From the NCBI GenBank assembly GCA_945892985.1, contig CAMDDU010000038.1, positions 1 to 44,278 of the forward strand: a stretch of DNA of 44,278 nt. The letters are read 5' to 3'. Below the pieces are notes generated by a model. It was not told the origin of the DNA. It did no database searches and worked only from the letters and a program-made list of their open reading frames with translations. The stretch is from CAITSH01 sp945892985. Lineage in GTDB: Bacteria > Pseudomonadota > Gammaproteobacteria > Burkholderiales > SG8-39. Shown here one piece after another: positions 1 through 7,489 of the stretch (its first letter is position 1; every line of letters starts with the position of its first letter). The translations under genes were made by a program, and so were the position numbers.

Positions 1-165
1 GATTTGGCGTGCCGTGATTTCGATGCTGCCCATGCGGCCGACGACAGGGCTGGAGAAGAAAGCCAACTGCGCCAGCGCCGGTCCGGTGTTGACCAGGCAA
101 GCGAGGCTCATCGCGCCGGCCAGTAGCGCGAAGCGATAGGAAATAGGAGCGGGGTCTGAGCGCAT
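1..165 (-). CDS. secreted protein, N-terminus only (runs off window edge)
   Basis: An open frame on the minus strand starts at ATG 165-163 and stays open for 55 codons to the window edge. The ATG is preceded on the minus strand by AAAGGAC, about 7 nt upstream, a fair ribosome-binding site. Residues 1-32 look like a signal peptide, with a hydrophobic core (FALLAGAMSLACLV) and an ALA-Q cleavage site near residue 32. The visible mature part (VVGRMGSIEITARQI) resembles the start of SurA/PpiC-type periplasmic peptidyl-prolyl isomerases, but too little is present to name it. Export is well supported; the function is a guess. Confidence 0.55.
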   Translation of the reverse strand, partial: MRSDPAPISYRFALLAGAMSLACLVNTGPALAQLAFFSSPVVGRMGSIEITARQI

Positions 166-378
166 GCGAAAGTCCTTTAAAAGTTTCGAAACCGCAGTCC
201 GGGGTGGTCATTGCCTAGACCTTGCGTGAATCAATGCGGTGCGGCGAATCGAAGGGGCAAGTGTAGATGACGCCCTTTTTTTTTGAATTCTTCTCGGGGG
301 CGTTATGACAATTTTTCCTTTGCTCTATCTGCTGCCATTAGAACATCAGGGCGTTCTGAACAATCAGTTAAAACAACT

Positions 379-412
379 TTGAAGTGCTGAAACAATGAAA
401 ATATAAGCACTT
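379..412 (+). promoter_or_regulatory. candidate sigma70 promoter with inverted repeat, upstream of the MNT/HEPN pair
   Basis: TTGAAG (379-384) and TATAAG (402-407) are separated by 17 nt, the ideal sigma70 spacing, in an AT-rich stretch of otherwise GC-rich DNA. A perfect 7-bp inverted repeat, AAGTGCT (382-388) and AGCACTT (406-412), spans the spacer and the -10 box. It could be an operator or a hairpin. The next gene in this direction starts at 578, so the leader would be about 165 nt. Prediction from sequence only. Confidence 0.4.
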
Positions 413-475
413 TGTTGTGGTGAAATAGCCTGCTGTTTGCCCTTCTGAATTATGTCCGCGCGATGGCGAGGCGAC

Positions 476-531
476 CTGGCACGCTGGCACGCTGGCACCC
501 TAGCACCCGGGCGCCCGGGCGCCTGCGCCGC
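476..531. repeat. 8-bp drifting tandem array
   Basis: Seven consecutive 8-bp units run CTGGCACG, CTGGCACG, CTGGCACC, CTAGCACC, CGGGCGCC, CGGGCGCC, TGCGCCGC. Neighbouring units are identical or nearly so, while the first and last are very different. The array lies in the leader of the MNT/HEPN pair, between the candidate promoter and the palindrome at the start codon. No coding function is seen. Confidence 0.7.
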
Positions 532-547
532 CCTTGCGCCGCTTGAT

Positions 548-577
548 TTAATTACCGTAACGCGTTACATTAATTAA
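548..577. promoter_or_regulatory. palindromic operator candidate abutting the start codon at 578
   Basis: The perfect 12-bp palindrome GTAACGCGTTAC (557-568) is flanked by TTAATTA (548-554) and TTAATTAA (570-577), giving a roughly 30-bp near-symmetric site that ends at the base before the ATG. No Shine-Dalgarno sequence exists in this stretch, so a protein bound here would cover the translation-initiation region. The first gene product has a basic N-terminal segment, which makes autoregulation plausible (inference). Confidence 0.5.
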
Positions 578-1078
578 ATGGAGAAAAGAAAGCGCGGTCG
601 CCCCCCGACCGGTTCGGCGCTAAGCGCGGCCGAGCGCATGCGCGCCTATCGGCGCAGGCTGCGCGAGCGCGGCATGGCGGTAAAGTCGGTGACAATACAA
701 GACCCCGTCGTCGCGGCCGCCCGTTTTCGCCGCGAATCGCTGTTGACCCCGGCAGAAAAAGACGTCATCCGGCGCTTTTGCGCCGGCATGAGAAAGCTGC
801 CCGCGCTGCCCGAACGCGTCGCGGTTTTCGGCAGTCGTGCAAAAGGCGGCGCGCATATCGATTCTGACCTTGACCTCGCCGTGCTCATCAGCGGTGAAAA
901 ATCGGCAAAGATCGATTCTTGCCTTGCCGCCATGTCTGCGTGGGCGGTTGAGCCTTATCAGGAAAACGGTATCGGCATTAGCTTGAGGCCGGTTGCGCTA
1001 TTTTCGGCAGACCGGGAAAGGACTTTTTTTAAAGCGATTTGCAATGATATGGATACCGTATGGACAAAGCCACGCTAA
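578..1078 (+). CDS. MNT-type nucleotidyltransferase with basic N-terminal segment (putative antitoxin)
   Basis: A 166-aa protein. Residues 85-99 carry the minimal nucleotidyltransferase motif GSX10DXD (G85, S86, D97, D99) of the MntA/MNT family, whose members transfer AMP from ATP to a protein or RNA partner. The motif is preceded by the usual beta-strand VAVF. Residues 1-33 are extra and strongly basic (KRKRGRPP, then RMRAYRRRLRERG), resembling a small DNA- or RNA-binding segment. The next gene overlaps by 19 bp and encodes a HEPN protein, the classic MNT/HEPN pairing. In the MntA-HepT system the MNT protein silences the HEPN RNase by AMPylation, so an antitoxin role is inferred. The start at 578 is kept because the basic segment belongs to the reading frame, although no Shine-Dalgarno site precedes it; a leaderless or regulated start is possible. 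Confidence 0.8.
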   Translation: MEKRKRGRPPTGSALSAAERMRAYRRRLRERGMAVKSVTIQDPVVAAARFRRESLLTPAEKDVIRRFCAGMRKLPALPERVAVFGSRAKGGAHIDSDLDLAVLISGEKSAKIDSCLAAMSAWAVEPYQENGIGISLRPVALFSADRERTFFKAICNDMDTVWTKPR

Positions 1079-1578
1079 AACACGAGGTAGCCAACAACCT
1101 GATCCTGCTCGAGGAGGAGTTGCGCTCGTTTGCGGCCAATGCCGGGGCAAAACTTTGGAGAAAAGCGGTCACAAACCTGTACTACGCCGCTTACGATGCG
1201 ACCTGCGCGCTACTGTGGTCAAAGGGCGTCAAGACTGAATCGCACGAAGGCGCGCAATCGATGTTGTCATTGCATTTTGTCAGGGCCGGCGCCCTGCCAA
1301 AAGACACCACCAAAAATCTCAGCATGTTGATGTCGCTACGGCACGCGGCCGACTACAAGGGCGATGTGTCAATTGCTCATCAGGATGTCATTGACCAGCG
1401 CAAATGGGTCGTCGGTTTTGTTAAAAGTGCGCTGGACATCATTCGCTCCGAAGGCCCCGGCGCCAGCGTCAGTGCTGCGCTGGCCGCGCTCGAGCAAGCG
1501 GAGCGACTGGTGATAGCCGGGGCTGGCGACGACACAAGTCCACCGCCGTCCCGCTCTAAACGGCGCGGCACGCCTTAA
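1060..1578 (+). CDS. HEPN domain protein, UPF0332-like (putative toxin of an MNT/HEPN pair)
   Basis: A 172-aa, mostly helical protein overlapping the nucleotidyltransferase gene by 19 bp, so the two are translationally coupled. Family marks of UPF0332-type HEPN domains are visible: NLYYAAYDATCALL at about residues 39-52, SHEGAQ at 61-66 and SLRHAADY at 92-99. HEPN proteins of toxin-antitoxin systems are often RNases using an RX4-6H motif. That canonical motif is not evident here; the R94-H95...D98-Y99 cluster takes its place, as is usual in this subfamily. The C-terminal 40 residues are low-complexity, Ala- and Pro-rich. Acting with its partner as a toxin-antitoxin or nucleotide-transfer module is inferred from gene pairing; the catalytic activity is unproven. 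Confidence 0.75.
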   Translation: MDKATLKHEVANNLILLEEELRSFAANAGAKLWRKAVTNLYYAAYDATCALLWSKGVKTESHEGAQSMLSLHFVRAGALPKDTTKNLSMLMSLRHAADYKGDVSIAHQDVIDQRKWVVGFVKSALDIIRSEGPGASVSAALAALEQAERLVIAGAGDDTSPPPSRSKRRGTP

Positions 1579-1774
1579 CGGTTTTGCGATTCAATCGGGC
1601 CCGTGCCTCCTGTGGCGCCGTGAGCATCACCCCTGCTCAACGCGCTCGATAATCCCGACGCGTACCACCAGGCCAAGCCACTGCGGGCGGTGGCGACGGC
1701 AATGACGTGTTTGTTGCTATTCTCGTGCCTGCTGCGGGGGGCATACGGCCGCTCAGCACCTTTCGGGAAGCATC

Positions 1775-2158
1775 ATGAACACATTCAGCAAAGTCATTCT
1801 TTACACCGACAGCGACGGTCGCGCAAAATTTCGCGATGAGTTGATTGCACTCACCGAGGGCACGCCGCAGTCGGCACTGTCGGCGGTGCTGCCGGCGAGC
1901 GGCTGCCAGATGCGCCAGAGCCCGGTTGGTTTTCGCAGCCAGTTTCATTGCAGCGCCAAGCCGCAATGGTTGTTTGTGCTTTCGGGCGAGATGGAGATCG
2001 GCCTGCAGGACGGCAGCACGCGCAGCTTCAAGCCGGGCGAACATTTTTACTCGGCCGACACGCTGCCCGGGGGCGCCGTGTTTGACGCCAAGGTGCACGG
2101 CCACTGGAGCCGCCAGGTCGGTGCGCACCCGCTGGTGACCCTGTTCGTCAAGGTCTGA
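1775..2158 (+). CDS. small cupin-domain protein
   Basis: A 127-aa, single-domain protein. Residues 60-110 form a recognisable cupin core: PQWLFVLSGEMEIGL, then FKPGEHFYSADTLPGG. The usual metal ligands of motif 1 (HXH with a following Glu) are not complete; only isolated His residues (FHCSA, then HGHW near the C-terminus) are present, so a metal-free binding or sensing role is as likely as catalysis. ATG 1775 has CGGGAAG about 7 nt upstream. The gene stands alone between the HEPN gene (plus) and a convergent Bug receptor gene (minus). The substrate cannot be told from the sequence. Confidence 0.75.
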   Translation: MNTFSKVILYTDSDGRAKFRDELIALTEGTPQSALSAVLPASGCQMRQSPVGFRSQFHCSAKPQWLFVLSGEMEIGLQDGSTRSFKPGEHFYSADTLPGGAVFDAKVHGHWSRQVGAHPLVTLFVKV

Positions 2159-2209
2159 ACGGGGCGGGGCGGGCCCCCGCGGTGTGCCTGATCTTGCCGG
2201 TAGCCGGTG

Positions 2210-3190
2210 CTATTGGTTGAGCTGTATGCCCGAGGTCTTGATGACGCGCGACCACTTGTCGGCCTCGGTGCGCAGAAACGCGGCGAAGGCCTCGGGCGAG
2301 GTGCCGGTGATATCGGCGCCCTGCTTGACCACCGTCTCTTTGAACTCGGGGGCGAGAAACAGCTTGTTGATGTCGCGCTGCAGGCGCGCCACCACATCGG
2401 GGGGCGTGCCCGCCGGCGCGATGATGCCCGACCAGCCCTCGATTACCACGCCGCCATAGCCCGACTCGGCGATGGTCGGCGTGTCGGGGAAGATTGCGCT
2501 GCGCGCGCGACCGCACACCGCCACGAGGCGCAGCTTGCCCGAGCGTATGTGCGGCAGGGCGGCCGGCAGCGTGATGATGGTGAAGTCGGTGTTGCCGGCG
2601 ATGACATCGAGCAGCGCCGGCGTGTCGCCCTTGTTGGGGATGTGGCGCATCTTGATGCCGGCCTCGCTCGAGAGCAGTTCCGCGCCAAGGTGGCTGAGGT
2701 TGCCCACGCCGGGCGAGCTGTAGTTCAGGCTGTCGGGTTTTTTCTTTGCCAGCGCGACCAGCTCGGCGACGCTTGTGACCGGCAGCTTGGGGTTGGCCAC
2801 CAGTACGAAGGTGATGCCGGTGGTCTGCGTCACCGGCGCGAAATCTTCCAGCGGCTTGTAGGGCAGGTCTTTGTAGATGAACTGGTTCACGGTCATCGGG
2901 CTGGGCGCGGCCATGGCGATGGTGTAGCCATCGGGGCGCGCCTTGGCCAGCGCGTCCATGCCGATGATGCCGTTTGCGCCCGGACGGTTGTCAACGATGA
3001 CCTGCTGGCCCCACGACTCGGACAGGCGCTGCGCGACCATGCGCATCAGGATGTCGGCGCTGGAGCCGGCGGCCTGCGCGACGATGAGCCGCACCGGCTT
3101 GGTTGGGAAGTCCTGAGCCTGGGCGGCCGAAAATATCACGGTGCAAAGCAGTGCGAAAAGCAACATCGACCAATTTGAAAGCCTTTTCAT
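2210..3190 (-). CDS. Bug-family tripartite tricarboxylate transporter substrate-binding protein
   Basis: A periplasmic solute receptor of 326 aa, the usual family length. Residues 1-25 form a signal peptide (MKRLSNWSMLLFALLCTV..., cleavage near AAQA). The mature start DFPTKPVRLIVAQAAGSSAD, followed by VDNRPGANG, is the typical Bug ligand-binding loop. The C-terminal PEAFAAFLRTEADKWSRVI also matches. Bug proteins bind small carboxylates for TctAB-type permeases, but no TctA or TctB gene is in this window, so it is an orphan receptor. ATG 3190 was chosen over the upstream in-frame ATG at 3229 because AGGGAGAAG lies 4-8 nt before it and because it begins the signal peptide. A long repeat array lies just upstream. 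The ligand is unknown. Confidence 0.9.
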   Translation of the reverse strand: MKRLSNWSMLLFALLCTVIFSAAQAQDFPTKPVRLIVAQAAGSSADILMRMVAQRLSESWGQQVIVDNRPGANGIIGMDALAKARPDGYTIAMAAPSPMTVNQFIYKDLPYKPLEDFAPVTQTTGITFVLVANPKLPVTSVAELVALAKKKPDSLNYSSPGVGNLSHLGAELLSSEAGIKMRHIPNKGDTPALLDVIAGNTDFTIITLPAALPHIRSGKLRLVAVCGRARSAIFPDTPTIAESGYGGVVIEGWSGIIAPAGTPPDVVARLQRDINKLFLAPEFKETVVKQGADITGTSPEAFAAFLRTEADKWSRVIKTSGIQLNQ

Positions 3191-3259
3191 CGTTCTTCTC
3201 CCTGGTTTATATGAGGTAATTGCTCGCACCGGTATTGCGCATTTATGTCCCAGTCCCTG

Positions 3260-4162
3260 TCATTGCGAGCGCAGCGTTTTCCGTCATTGCGAGCGCAGCG
3301 AAGCAATCTCGTCGCTCTTGTGACGTACACCGCAATGCCACAAGATTGCCGCGTCGGCTTCGCCTCCTCGCAATGACGACTAATATCGCGAGCGCAGCTT
3401 TTCCATCATTGCGAGCGCAGCGTTTCCCGTCATTGCGAGCGCAGCGAAGCAATCTCGTGGCTCTTGTGACGTACACCGCAATGCCACAAGATTGCCGCAT
3501 CGGCTTCGCCTCCTCGCAATGACGACTAATATAGCGAGCGCAGCTTTTCCCGTCATTGCGAGCGCAGCGAAGCAATCTCATCGCTCTTGTGACGTACACC
3601 GCAATGCCACAAGATTGCCGCGTCGGCTTCGCCTCCTCGCAATGACGACTAATATGGCGAGCGCAGCGTTTCCCGTCATTGCGAGCGCAGCGAAGCAATC
3701 TCATCGCTCTTGTAACTACCGTCGCAGCACCACAAGATTGCCGCGTCGGCTTCGCCTCCTCGCAATGACGACTAATATAGCGCGCGCAGCTTTTTCCATC
3801 ATTGCGAGCGCAGCGTTTTCCGTCATTGCGAGCGCAGCGAAGCAATCTTATCGCTTTTGTAACTACCGTCGCAGCACCACAAGATTGCCGCGTCGGCTTC
3901 GCCTCCTCGCAATGACGACTAATATAGCGAGCGCAGCGTTTCCCGTCATTGCGAGCGCAGCGAAGCAATCTCATCGCTCTTGTGACTACCGTCGCAGCAC
4001 TACAAGATTGCCGCGTCGGCTTCGCCTCCTCGCAATGACGACTAATATAGCGAGCGCAGCGTTTTCCGTCATTGCGAGCGCAGCGAAGCAATCTCGTCGC
4101 TCTTGTAACTACCATCGCAGTACCACAAGATTGCCACGTCGGCTTCGCCTCCTCGCAATGAC
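3260..4162. repeat. seven-unit array of CATTGCGAG-family repeats
   Basis: Seven tandem copies can be counted by the recurring GATTGCC at 3344, 3490, 3613, 3736, 3883, 4006 and 4129. The periods are 146, 123, 123, 147, 123 and 123 bp. Each unit begins CATTGCGAGCGCAGCGAAGC and ends in an imperfect inverted counterpart (GGCTTCGCCTCCTCGCAATG), so each could fold into a hairpin. Two units are about 24 bp longer because the leading CATTGCGAGCGCAGC block is duplicated. Related elements recur at many other places in the window. The array separates the Bug gene from the hydratase operon and contains no convincing gene. Confidence 0.9.
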
Positions 4163-4218
4163 GCAATGACGCAATGACGCAATGACGCAATGACGCGGTG
4201 ATGCGATGATGCGTTGTT
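4155..4218. repeat. 8-bp drifting tandem array at the end of the large repeat array
   Basis: Five exact GCAATGAC units (4155-4194) are followed by GCGGTGAT, GCGATGAT and GCGTTGTT, each further from the starting unit. The array begins inside the last CATTGCGAG-family element and ends about 20 bp before the stop codon of the hydratase small subunit gene on the opposite strand. Confidence 0.85.
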
Positions 4219-4240
4219 ACGTATCAAATGCAATTCAGTC

Positions 4241-4792
4241 CTACGCCGCCGCCTTCTTGCCCTCGGTTTCCCACCAGTGTTGCAGCACACCCTTGGTGCC
4301 GCCCAGACGAACGGTGTCGCGCAAGCCCTCCGGAATGGGCGAAAAATCATGCTTGATGTCGCGCGTCAGGTTGATGAACTTGCCGCTGGAGAAATCGACG
4401 TCGATGTCGTCGCCGCCCTCGGCCATTTCGCTCACACCGGCACACTCGGCCATCAGCATCAGGCCGACGCTGATGGCGCCGCGATAGGTGAGGAAGGGCA
4501 TTGATTCGCACAGCATGCCTATGCCCATGGCCTGCATGGCGATGTAGCCTTGCACGTGCGCCTTGCCCTTGCCGAAGTTGCGACCGGCGATGATGATGTC
4601 GCCGCGCTTGGCGCGGGTGCGAAATTCCGGATCGGACTCTTCGAACACGTGCGGTATCAGGATCTCCGGGTCGGTGACGCGGTCGATGACGTATTTGAAG
4701 TTCATCACCGGGCCGTCATGGCCCATATCGTGACCGAACTTGTGGCATTTGCCCTTGAGGCGCCATTGAAATGCATCTTTGTTGTCGGACAT
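4241..4792 (-). CDS. aconitase/isopropylmalate-isomerase-like hydratase, small (swivel) subunit
   Basis: A 183-aa protein with the LeuD/aconitase swivel-domain signature: a Phe-Gly-rich segment, DIIIAGRNFGKGKAHVQG at about residues 66-83 (the conserved GxNFGxGSSRE-type loop in variant form) and a late TVRLGG. In this family the small subunit completes the active site of the 4Fe-4S large subunit for dehydration/rehydration of a hydroxy acid. ATG 4792 has GGAG 8 nt upstream; an in-frame TTG at 4807 would place that site inside the gene. The large subunit gene ends 34 nt upstream, so both are one operon. Length and loop differ from true LeuD, so the substrate is probably not isopropylmalate. Confidence 0.85.
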   Translation of the reverse strand: MSDNKDAFQWRLKGKCHKFGHDMGHDGPVMNFKYVIDRVTDPEILIPHVFEESDPEFRTRAKRGDIIIAGRNFGKGKAHVQGYIAMQAMGIGMLCESMPFLTYRGAISVGLMLMAECAGVSEMAEGGDDIDVDFSSGKFINLTRDIKHDFSPIPEGLRDTVRLGGTKGVLQHWWETEGKKAAA

Positions 4793-4826
4793 GCTTGTCT
4801 CCGTCAAACCTGCGATAAAATTTTAA

Positions 4827-6119
4827 TCAGTAAGCAAGCGAACGCGGGTCGGAAATCTTGCCGGCGACCGCCGACACCGCCACGGTGGCGGGGCTGCCCA
4901 GGTAGCACTCCGAATCTTTCGCACCCATGCGCCCGGCGCCGTTGGTCGCCGCCGTGGAGATGGACACCTCGCCCGAATGCATCAGGCCCAGCACGCCGCC
5001 GGCGCAGGGGCCGCAGCCCGACTGCAGCATGATCGCGCCGGCTTCCTGGAACACCGACATCAGGCCCTCGTCGGCGAGGCGCTTGGCCGTTTGTACCGAG
5101 CCGGGCACCACGAACAGGCGCGTGCCGGCGGCCACCTTGCGGCCGCGCAGCACCCGTGCCGCCAGTGCCATGTCTTCGTACATGCTAGAGCCACACGAGC
5201 CGATATAAGCGTGGTTGACCGGCTTGCCCACTACCGTTGACACGTCGACGGCGTTCTCGGGCGCACCCGGCAGCGCCACCTGCGGCTCCAGTGTGGAGAG
5301 GTCAAAGCTGAGGTCGGCTTCGAACTGTGCGTCCGCGTCGCTGTAGACCGGGGCAAGATCGGCGATTGTTTTGCCCGCGGCGGCGGCGATGCGTTCGAGC
5401 ACCGCCTGGGAGGGCGGCGCGAACACATTGATGGCGTTGATCTCGGTCGGGGTGTTGCACAGTGCGACGCGCTGCTCGAGCGCGAATGCATCCAGGCCGG
5501 GGCCGGCCAGCTCGAGCACGCGGTAGGTGATGTCGGTGCCCCAGTCGCCTTTTTCGCCGCCGGCCAGGTGTTTGGATACGCGAAAACCGACATCGCGCCC
5601 GTACACGCCCGGGCGCAGCTTGCCATTGAGGGTGAGGCGCACGGTCTTGGGTACCAGCGTCCATAGCGTGCCCATGGCGAGCACCGAGGTGACCTCGCTG
5701 CCGGCGCGCAGGCCGAAGGCGCCGACCGCGCCAAAATTGGTAACGTGCATGTCGTTGGCGAAAATGAACATGCCGGGCATCACCATACCGGTCTCGATCG
5801 GGAACACGTGGCCGTGTCCGCCCTGGCCGACATCGAAGAAATTCTTGATCTTCCAGGTCTTGGCGGCCGAGCGGATGTTGACGCCGCGCTGGGCGGCGCG
5901 CGGCGAGGTGTAGATCACCTCGTGGTCGGTGACAAACACCACCTTGTCGGCGTTGCGCACGCGGTCTATGCCCAGCTCATCGAGCATTTTTTTGCTGTTC
6001 TCGACCTGGCCGTCGTGCAGGAACACCAGGTCCGGGTTCGGGTGCACGACGTCGCCAGGCTTTACCGAAGCCAGGCCGCAGGCGCGCGCGATGATTTTTT
6101 CAGTTGCGGTCATTCCCAT
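4827..6119 (-). CDS. aconitase/LeuC-family hydratase, large 4Fe-4S subunit
   Basis: A 430-aa protein. The three cluster cysteines are visible: C309 (IGSCGSSMYEDM) and C369/C372 (SGCGPCAGG), as in LeuC, homoaconitase and dimethylmaleate hydratase. The C-terminal TNGAGRMGAKDSECYLGSP matches the family's TNRNFxGRMG region. Such enzymes move or remove a hydroxyl group on di- or tricarboxylic acids. ATG 6119 has GGAGAA at about 7 nt; a second ATG two codons later lacks this spacing. It lies 33 nt downstream of an HpcH/HpaI aldolase gene and 34 nt upstream of the small subunit gene. With the aldolase as neighbour, a hydratase-lyase catabolic pair (compare dimethylmalate or citramalate pathways) is more likely than leucine synthesis; this is inference. 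Confidence 0.88.
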   Translation of the reverse strand: MGMTATEKIIARACGLASVKPGDVVHPNPDLVFLHDGQVENSKKMLDELGIDRVRNADKVVFVTDHEVIYTSPRAAQRGVNIRSAAKTWKIKNFFDVGQGGHGHVFPIETGMVMPGMFIFANDMHVTNFGAVGAFGLRAGSEVTSVLAMGTLWTLVPKTVRLTLNGKLRPGVYGRDVGFRVSKHLAGGEKGDWGTDITYRVLELAGPGLDAFALEQRVALCNTPTEINAINVFAPPSQAVLERIAAAAGKTIADLAPVYSDADAQFEADLSFDLSTLEPQVALPGAPENAVDVSTVVGKPVNHAYIGSCGSSMYEDMALAARVLRGRKVAAGTRLFVVPGSVQTAKRLADEGLMSVFQEAGAIMLQSGCGPCAGGVLGLMHSGEVSISTAATNGAGRMGAKDSECYLGSPATVAVSAVAGKISDPRSLAY

Positions 6120-6152
6120 TGCAGTTCTCCGTTGTTCTTCAGGGGCCGCGCT

Positions 6153-6899
6153 TCAGGCCTTCATGGCCTTGAGCGCCGCCACCGCCGCCTCGGGCGCGAA
6201 CTTGCTCGCGCCGTTGATCAGCATGTCGGGCAGGTTGCCCAGGATGAGGCAGTCCTCGCGCATCTTGCCACCGCATTGGTGCACGCGGTCGGCGATTTCG
6301 GCCATGGCTTTTTTCACCGCCGGATGGTTTTGCTCGCCCGGGTAGCCCAGGCTTTGCGCGAAATCATTGGCGCCGATGTAGATGCAGTGGATGCCGGGCA
6401 CGCGGCAGATCTTTTCGATATTGTCCATGCCCTCGACGTCTTCGATCATCGCGGCGACAAAAATATTGTCGTTGCTCTGGCGGTAGTAGGCGGGCATGTC
6501 GGGGATGCCGATCTGGTAATTGACGCCGCGCGCACCGCCGAGCGAGCGGGTGCCCACCGGGCCGAAGTAGCAGGCGCTCACCAGTTGGCGCGCGTCGGCC
6601 TCGGTCGCCACGTGCGGCGCGACGATGCCGCGGATGCCGCGGTCTAGGCGCCGGTTGACGGTGGCCGAACTGACATCGGGCACGCGCGCAATCGGCGTCA
6701 CCCCGACGAGGTCGGCACTACGGCAGATGTCGTCCAGGTCGGTGTTGCCGAACACGCCGTGTTCGTCATCAATGAGCACGTAATCAAAGTCGAGCACGCC
6801 GAGCATCTCGACAATGGCCGGCGCGGGGATGGTCAGCCTGTAGCCGTGCGCCTTGCGCCCCTCGGCGATGGCCTTGTTGATGCGGTTGGGTCTGGTCAC
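6153..6899 (-). CDS. HpcH/HpaI-family class II aldolase
   Basis: A 248-aa protein of the HpcH/HpaI aldolase family, which splits or forms bonds between pyruvate (or a CoA ester) and an aldehyde or oxo-acid using a divalent metal. Visible marks are FDYVLIDDEHGVF (residues about 38-50), RGIRGIVAPHV, GPVGTRSLGGARG and IEDVEGMDNIEKI, with the late IYIGANDFAQSLG loop. Translation appears to start at GTG 6899 with AAGGTG about 8 nt upstream. It is the first gene of the three-gene operon with the aconitase-like hydratase, so a 3- or 4-carbon hydroxy-acid cleavage step is inferred. The exact substrate is not determined. Confidence 0.85.
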   Translation of the reverse strand: MTRPNRINKAIAEGRKAHGYRLTIPAPAIVEMLGVLDFDYVLIDDEHGVFGNTDLDDICRSADLVGVTPIARVPDVSSATVNRRLDRGIRGIVAPHVATEADARQLVSACYFGPVGTRSLGGARGVNYQIGIPDMPAYYRQSNDNIFVAAMIEDVEGMDNIEKICRVPGIHCIYIGANDFAQSLGYPGEQNHPAVKKAMAEIADRVHQCGGKMREDCLILGNLPDMLINGASKFAPEAAVAALKAMKA

Positions 6900-7229
6900 T
6901 GTGTGTTCACCTTATTGGGCTGCCCGGCTTGGGGGAGCGGCGGGGTTTGGTATCGGGTCTGGCTGCAACTTTGGGTTCAAGCCCGGCAAAGCGCTGCATT
7001 GTTGTTGTGTTTGTCATGGCCTTGCCCCGGTAACGCGCTTGCGTGAGCGTTCTGCTGCGCTGAAATCCGCATGCGCGATTCTCTGCATGCTTGTGTTGCG
7101 TGATGCGGTGCCTGCGCCGGCCTCGGAGCGCCGGGAGCCATTGTCGACGCAGCGCGATGGCGTTGTCAAAACCTTTTGCCGCGCAGTGCAATGAGCCGCC
7201 TAGTGCGAATGGCGCTTACTTAGCACGTT
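6900..7229. other. intergenic stretch, no feature recognised
   Basis: About 330 bp upstream of the aldolase operon. A 94-codon frame on the minus strand (6907-7191) has no family resemblance, no good start signal and an Arg-rich composition typical of chance frames in GC-rich DNA. No convincing terminator or promoter was seen. Confidence 0.4.
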
Positions 7230-7370
7230 CCCTCTCCCCTTGCGGGAGAGGGACAGGGAGAGGGGGAATGCCGGCAAATTCGATCTTGCACGCATTCACC
7301 CTCTCCCCCGCCCTCCCCCGGCTAGGGGGAGGGAGTACATTGGTCGCGGTTTTGCAAGATGTCATGATTT
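7230..7370. repeat. CCCTCTCCC-family dispersed repeat, copy 1
   Basis: The copy starts with CCCTCTCCCCTTGCGGGAGA, continues with GGGACAGGGAGAGGGGGAA, then CATTCACCCTCTCCCCCGCC and CTAGGGGGAGGG, and ends with ATTGGTCGCGGTTTTGC. The CCCTCTCCC blocks and their GGGAGAGGG complements can pair into hairpins. Two further copies lie near 15524 and 20126. Confidence 0.8.
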
Positions 7371-7489
7371 ATGAAAAGCGCTTCAGCATTCCGCTAAGTA
7401 AGTGCCATTCCCGCCTGGTGCTGGTTTTCTTTGATAGGTTTAGGTTATGGCTTGGCCAACATGTCTTATGGACGGCCGCCGCAGCCTAT

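Noticed and set aside
2207..3178. 323-codon plus-strand frame
   Set aside because: Antisense shadow of the Bug receptor gene, His/Arg/Gly-rich and without signal or family.
3260..4162. CRISPR-like array
   Set aside because: Whole units of 123 bp are repeated with only scattered differences; there are no short identical repeats with unique spacers and no cas genes.
3243..4190. 315-codon minus-strand frame (and 225-codon plus-strand frame) of 41-residue repeats
   Set aside because: They arise because the 123-bp repeat period is a multiple of three; no ribosome site, no family, and both strands are open at once.
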